Origin: Bacillota bacterium
Lineage (GTDB): Bacteria > Bacillota > UBA994
Direction: 5' to 3'
DNA: 13,375 nucleotides
Assembly: GCA_018725275.1 (NCBI GenBank)
Contig: QLUC01000041.1
Location: 1-13,375, forward strand
Notes under the pieces: model-generated
What the model was told of the DNA's origin: nothing
What the model saw: the letters and a program-made list of their open reading frames with translations, nothing else
Database searches by the model: none
Part shown: in pieces, positions 13,319 through 13,375 of the stretch
How positions within the stretch are numbered: the first letter of the stretch is position 1
Layout of the letters: each line of letters starts with the position of its first letter
Position numbers and translations under genes: made by a program

Positions 13319-13375
13319 GCGTTTTTTCACGCATGGCGAAAAATGCGGCAATGTCCGGGGGGAGGGGGGGGAGTC
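13319..13375. other. Terminal 57 nt without a recognisable gene
   Basis: After the terminator there is a T-rich stretch, a weak 5-bp inverted repeat (CGCAT 13330-13334, ATGCG 13343-13347) and a G-rich tail with runs of six and eight G. In related genomes a tuf/rpmG/secE-type region often follows these tRNAs, but no start of such a gene can be recognised. Confidence 0.4.

Noticed and set aside
13334..13375. Start of a tuf- or ribosomal-type gene at the right edge (ATGGCGAAAAATGCG)
   Set aside because: The following codons give a Gly-rich sequence unlike Tuf, RpmG or SecE, and there is no Shine-Dalgarno.

Overview
The window is a 13.4 kb stretch of bacterial core genome. It is moderately GC-rich, almost fully coding, and nearly all genes lie on the + strand. 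Gene content and order (clpC-radA-disA ... carD-PIN/TRAM gene-ispDF-cysS-mrnC-thyX-rlmB-sigH-tRNAs) are those of the conserved clpC-to-sigH block of Bacillota. Spore-type sigma-H, DisA, ThyX in place of ThyA, a phosphatidylethanolamine pair and the carD context point to a Clostridia-type lineage (Peptococcaceae/Desulfotomaculum-like in my judgement, lower confidence) rather than Bacillus. No transposase, integrase, phage gene, CRISPR array or recognisable defence system was seen.

Layout. (1) 2-1445: the 3' two thirds of clpC, ending in a strong intrinsic terminator. (2) 1467-5441: an extended -10 promoter, a roughly 120-nt leader containing an unusual repeat/palindrome, then radA, disA, psd and pssA, closely packed or overlapping. 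These cover recombination intermediate processing, c-di-AMP synthesis coupled to DNA integrity, and phosphatidylserine/phosphatidylethanolamine synthesis. (3) 5445-6571: a convergent minus-strand gene for a small cysteine-rich protein with a MazG-like C-terminal helix, with its own promoter and terminator; it diverges from carD, which has two tandem sigma-A promoters and its own terminator. (4) 6593-8809: a membrane-anchored PIN/TRAM protein and a fused IspD-IspF enzyme of the MEP isoprenoid pathway. (5) 8797-12030: a promoter inside the end of ispDF drives cysS, mrnC, thyX and rlmB, a translation/RNA/nucleotide cluster with 1-16 nt junctions. (6) 12041-12752: sigH with its own promoter. (7) 12767-13318: a promoter, five tRNA genes (Tyr, Gly, two initiator Met, Thr) and an intrinsic terminator. 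The last 55 nt carry no recognisable gene.

No complete undescribed system is evident. The points most worth a second look are: two initiator tRNA copies that share a U1/U72 mismatch instead of the usual C1/A72; the radA leader repeat; the small cysteine-rich minus-strand protein with an apparently degenerate MazG metal site; and the IspD-IspF fusion, whose junction looks like a lost ispF start codon. Several start codons were chosen from ribosome binding sites and differ from the longest open frame (radA, disA, cysS, mrnC, rlmB, sigH). Promoters and terminators were found by eye against sigma-A consensus and hairpin-plus-T-tract criteria; none has been tested.
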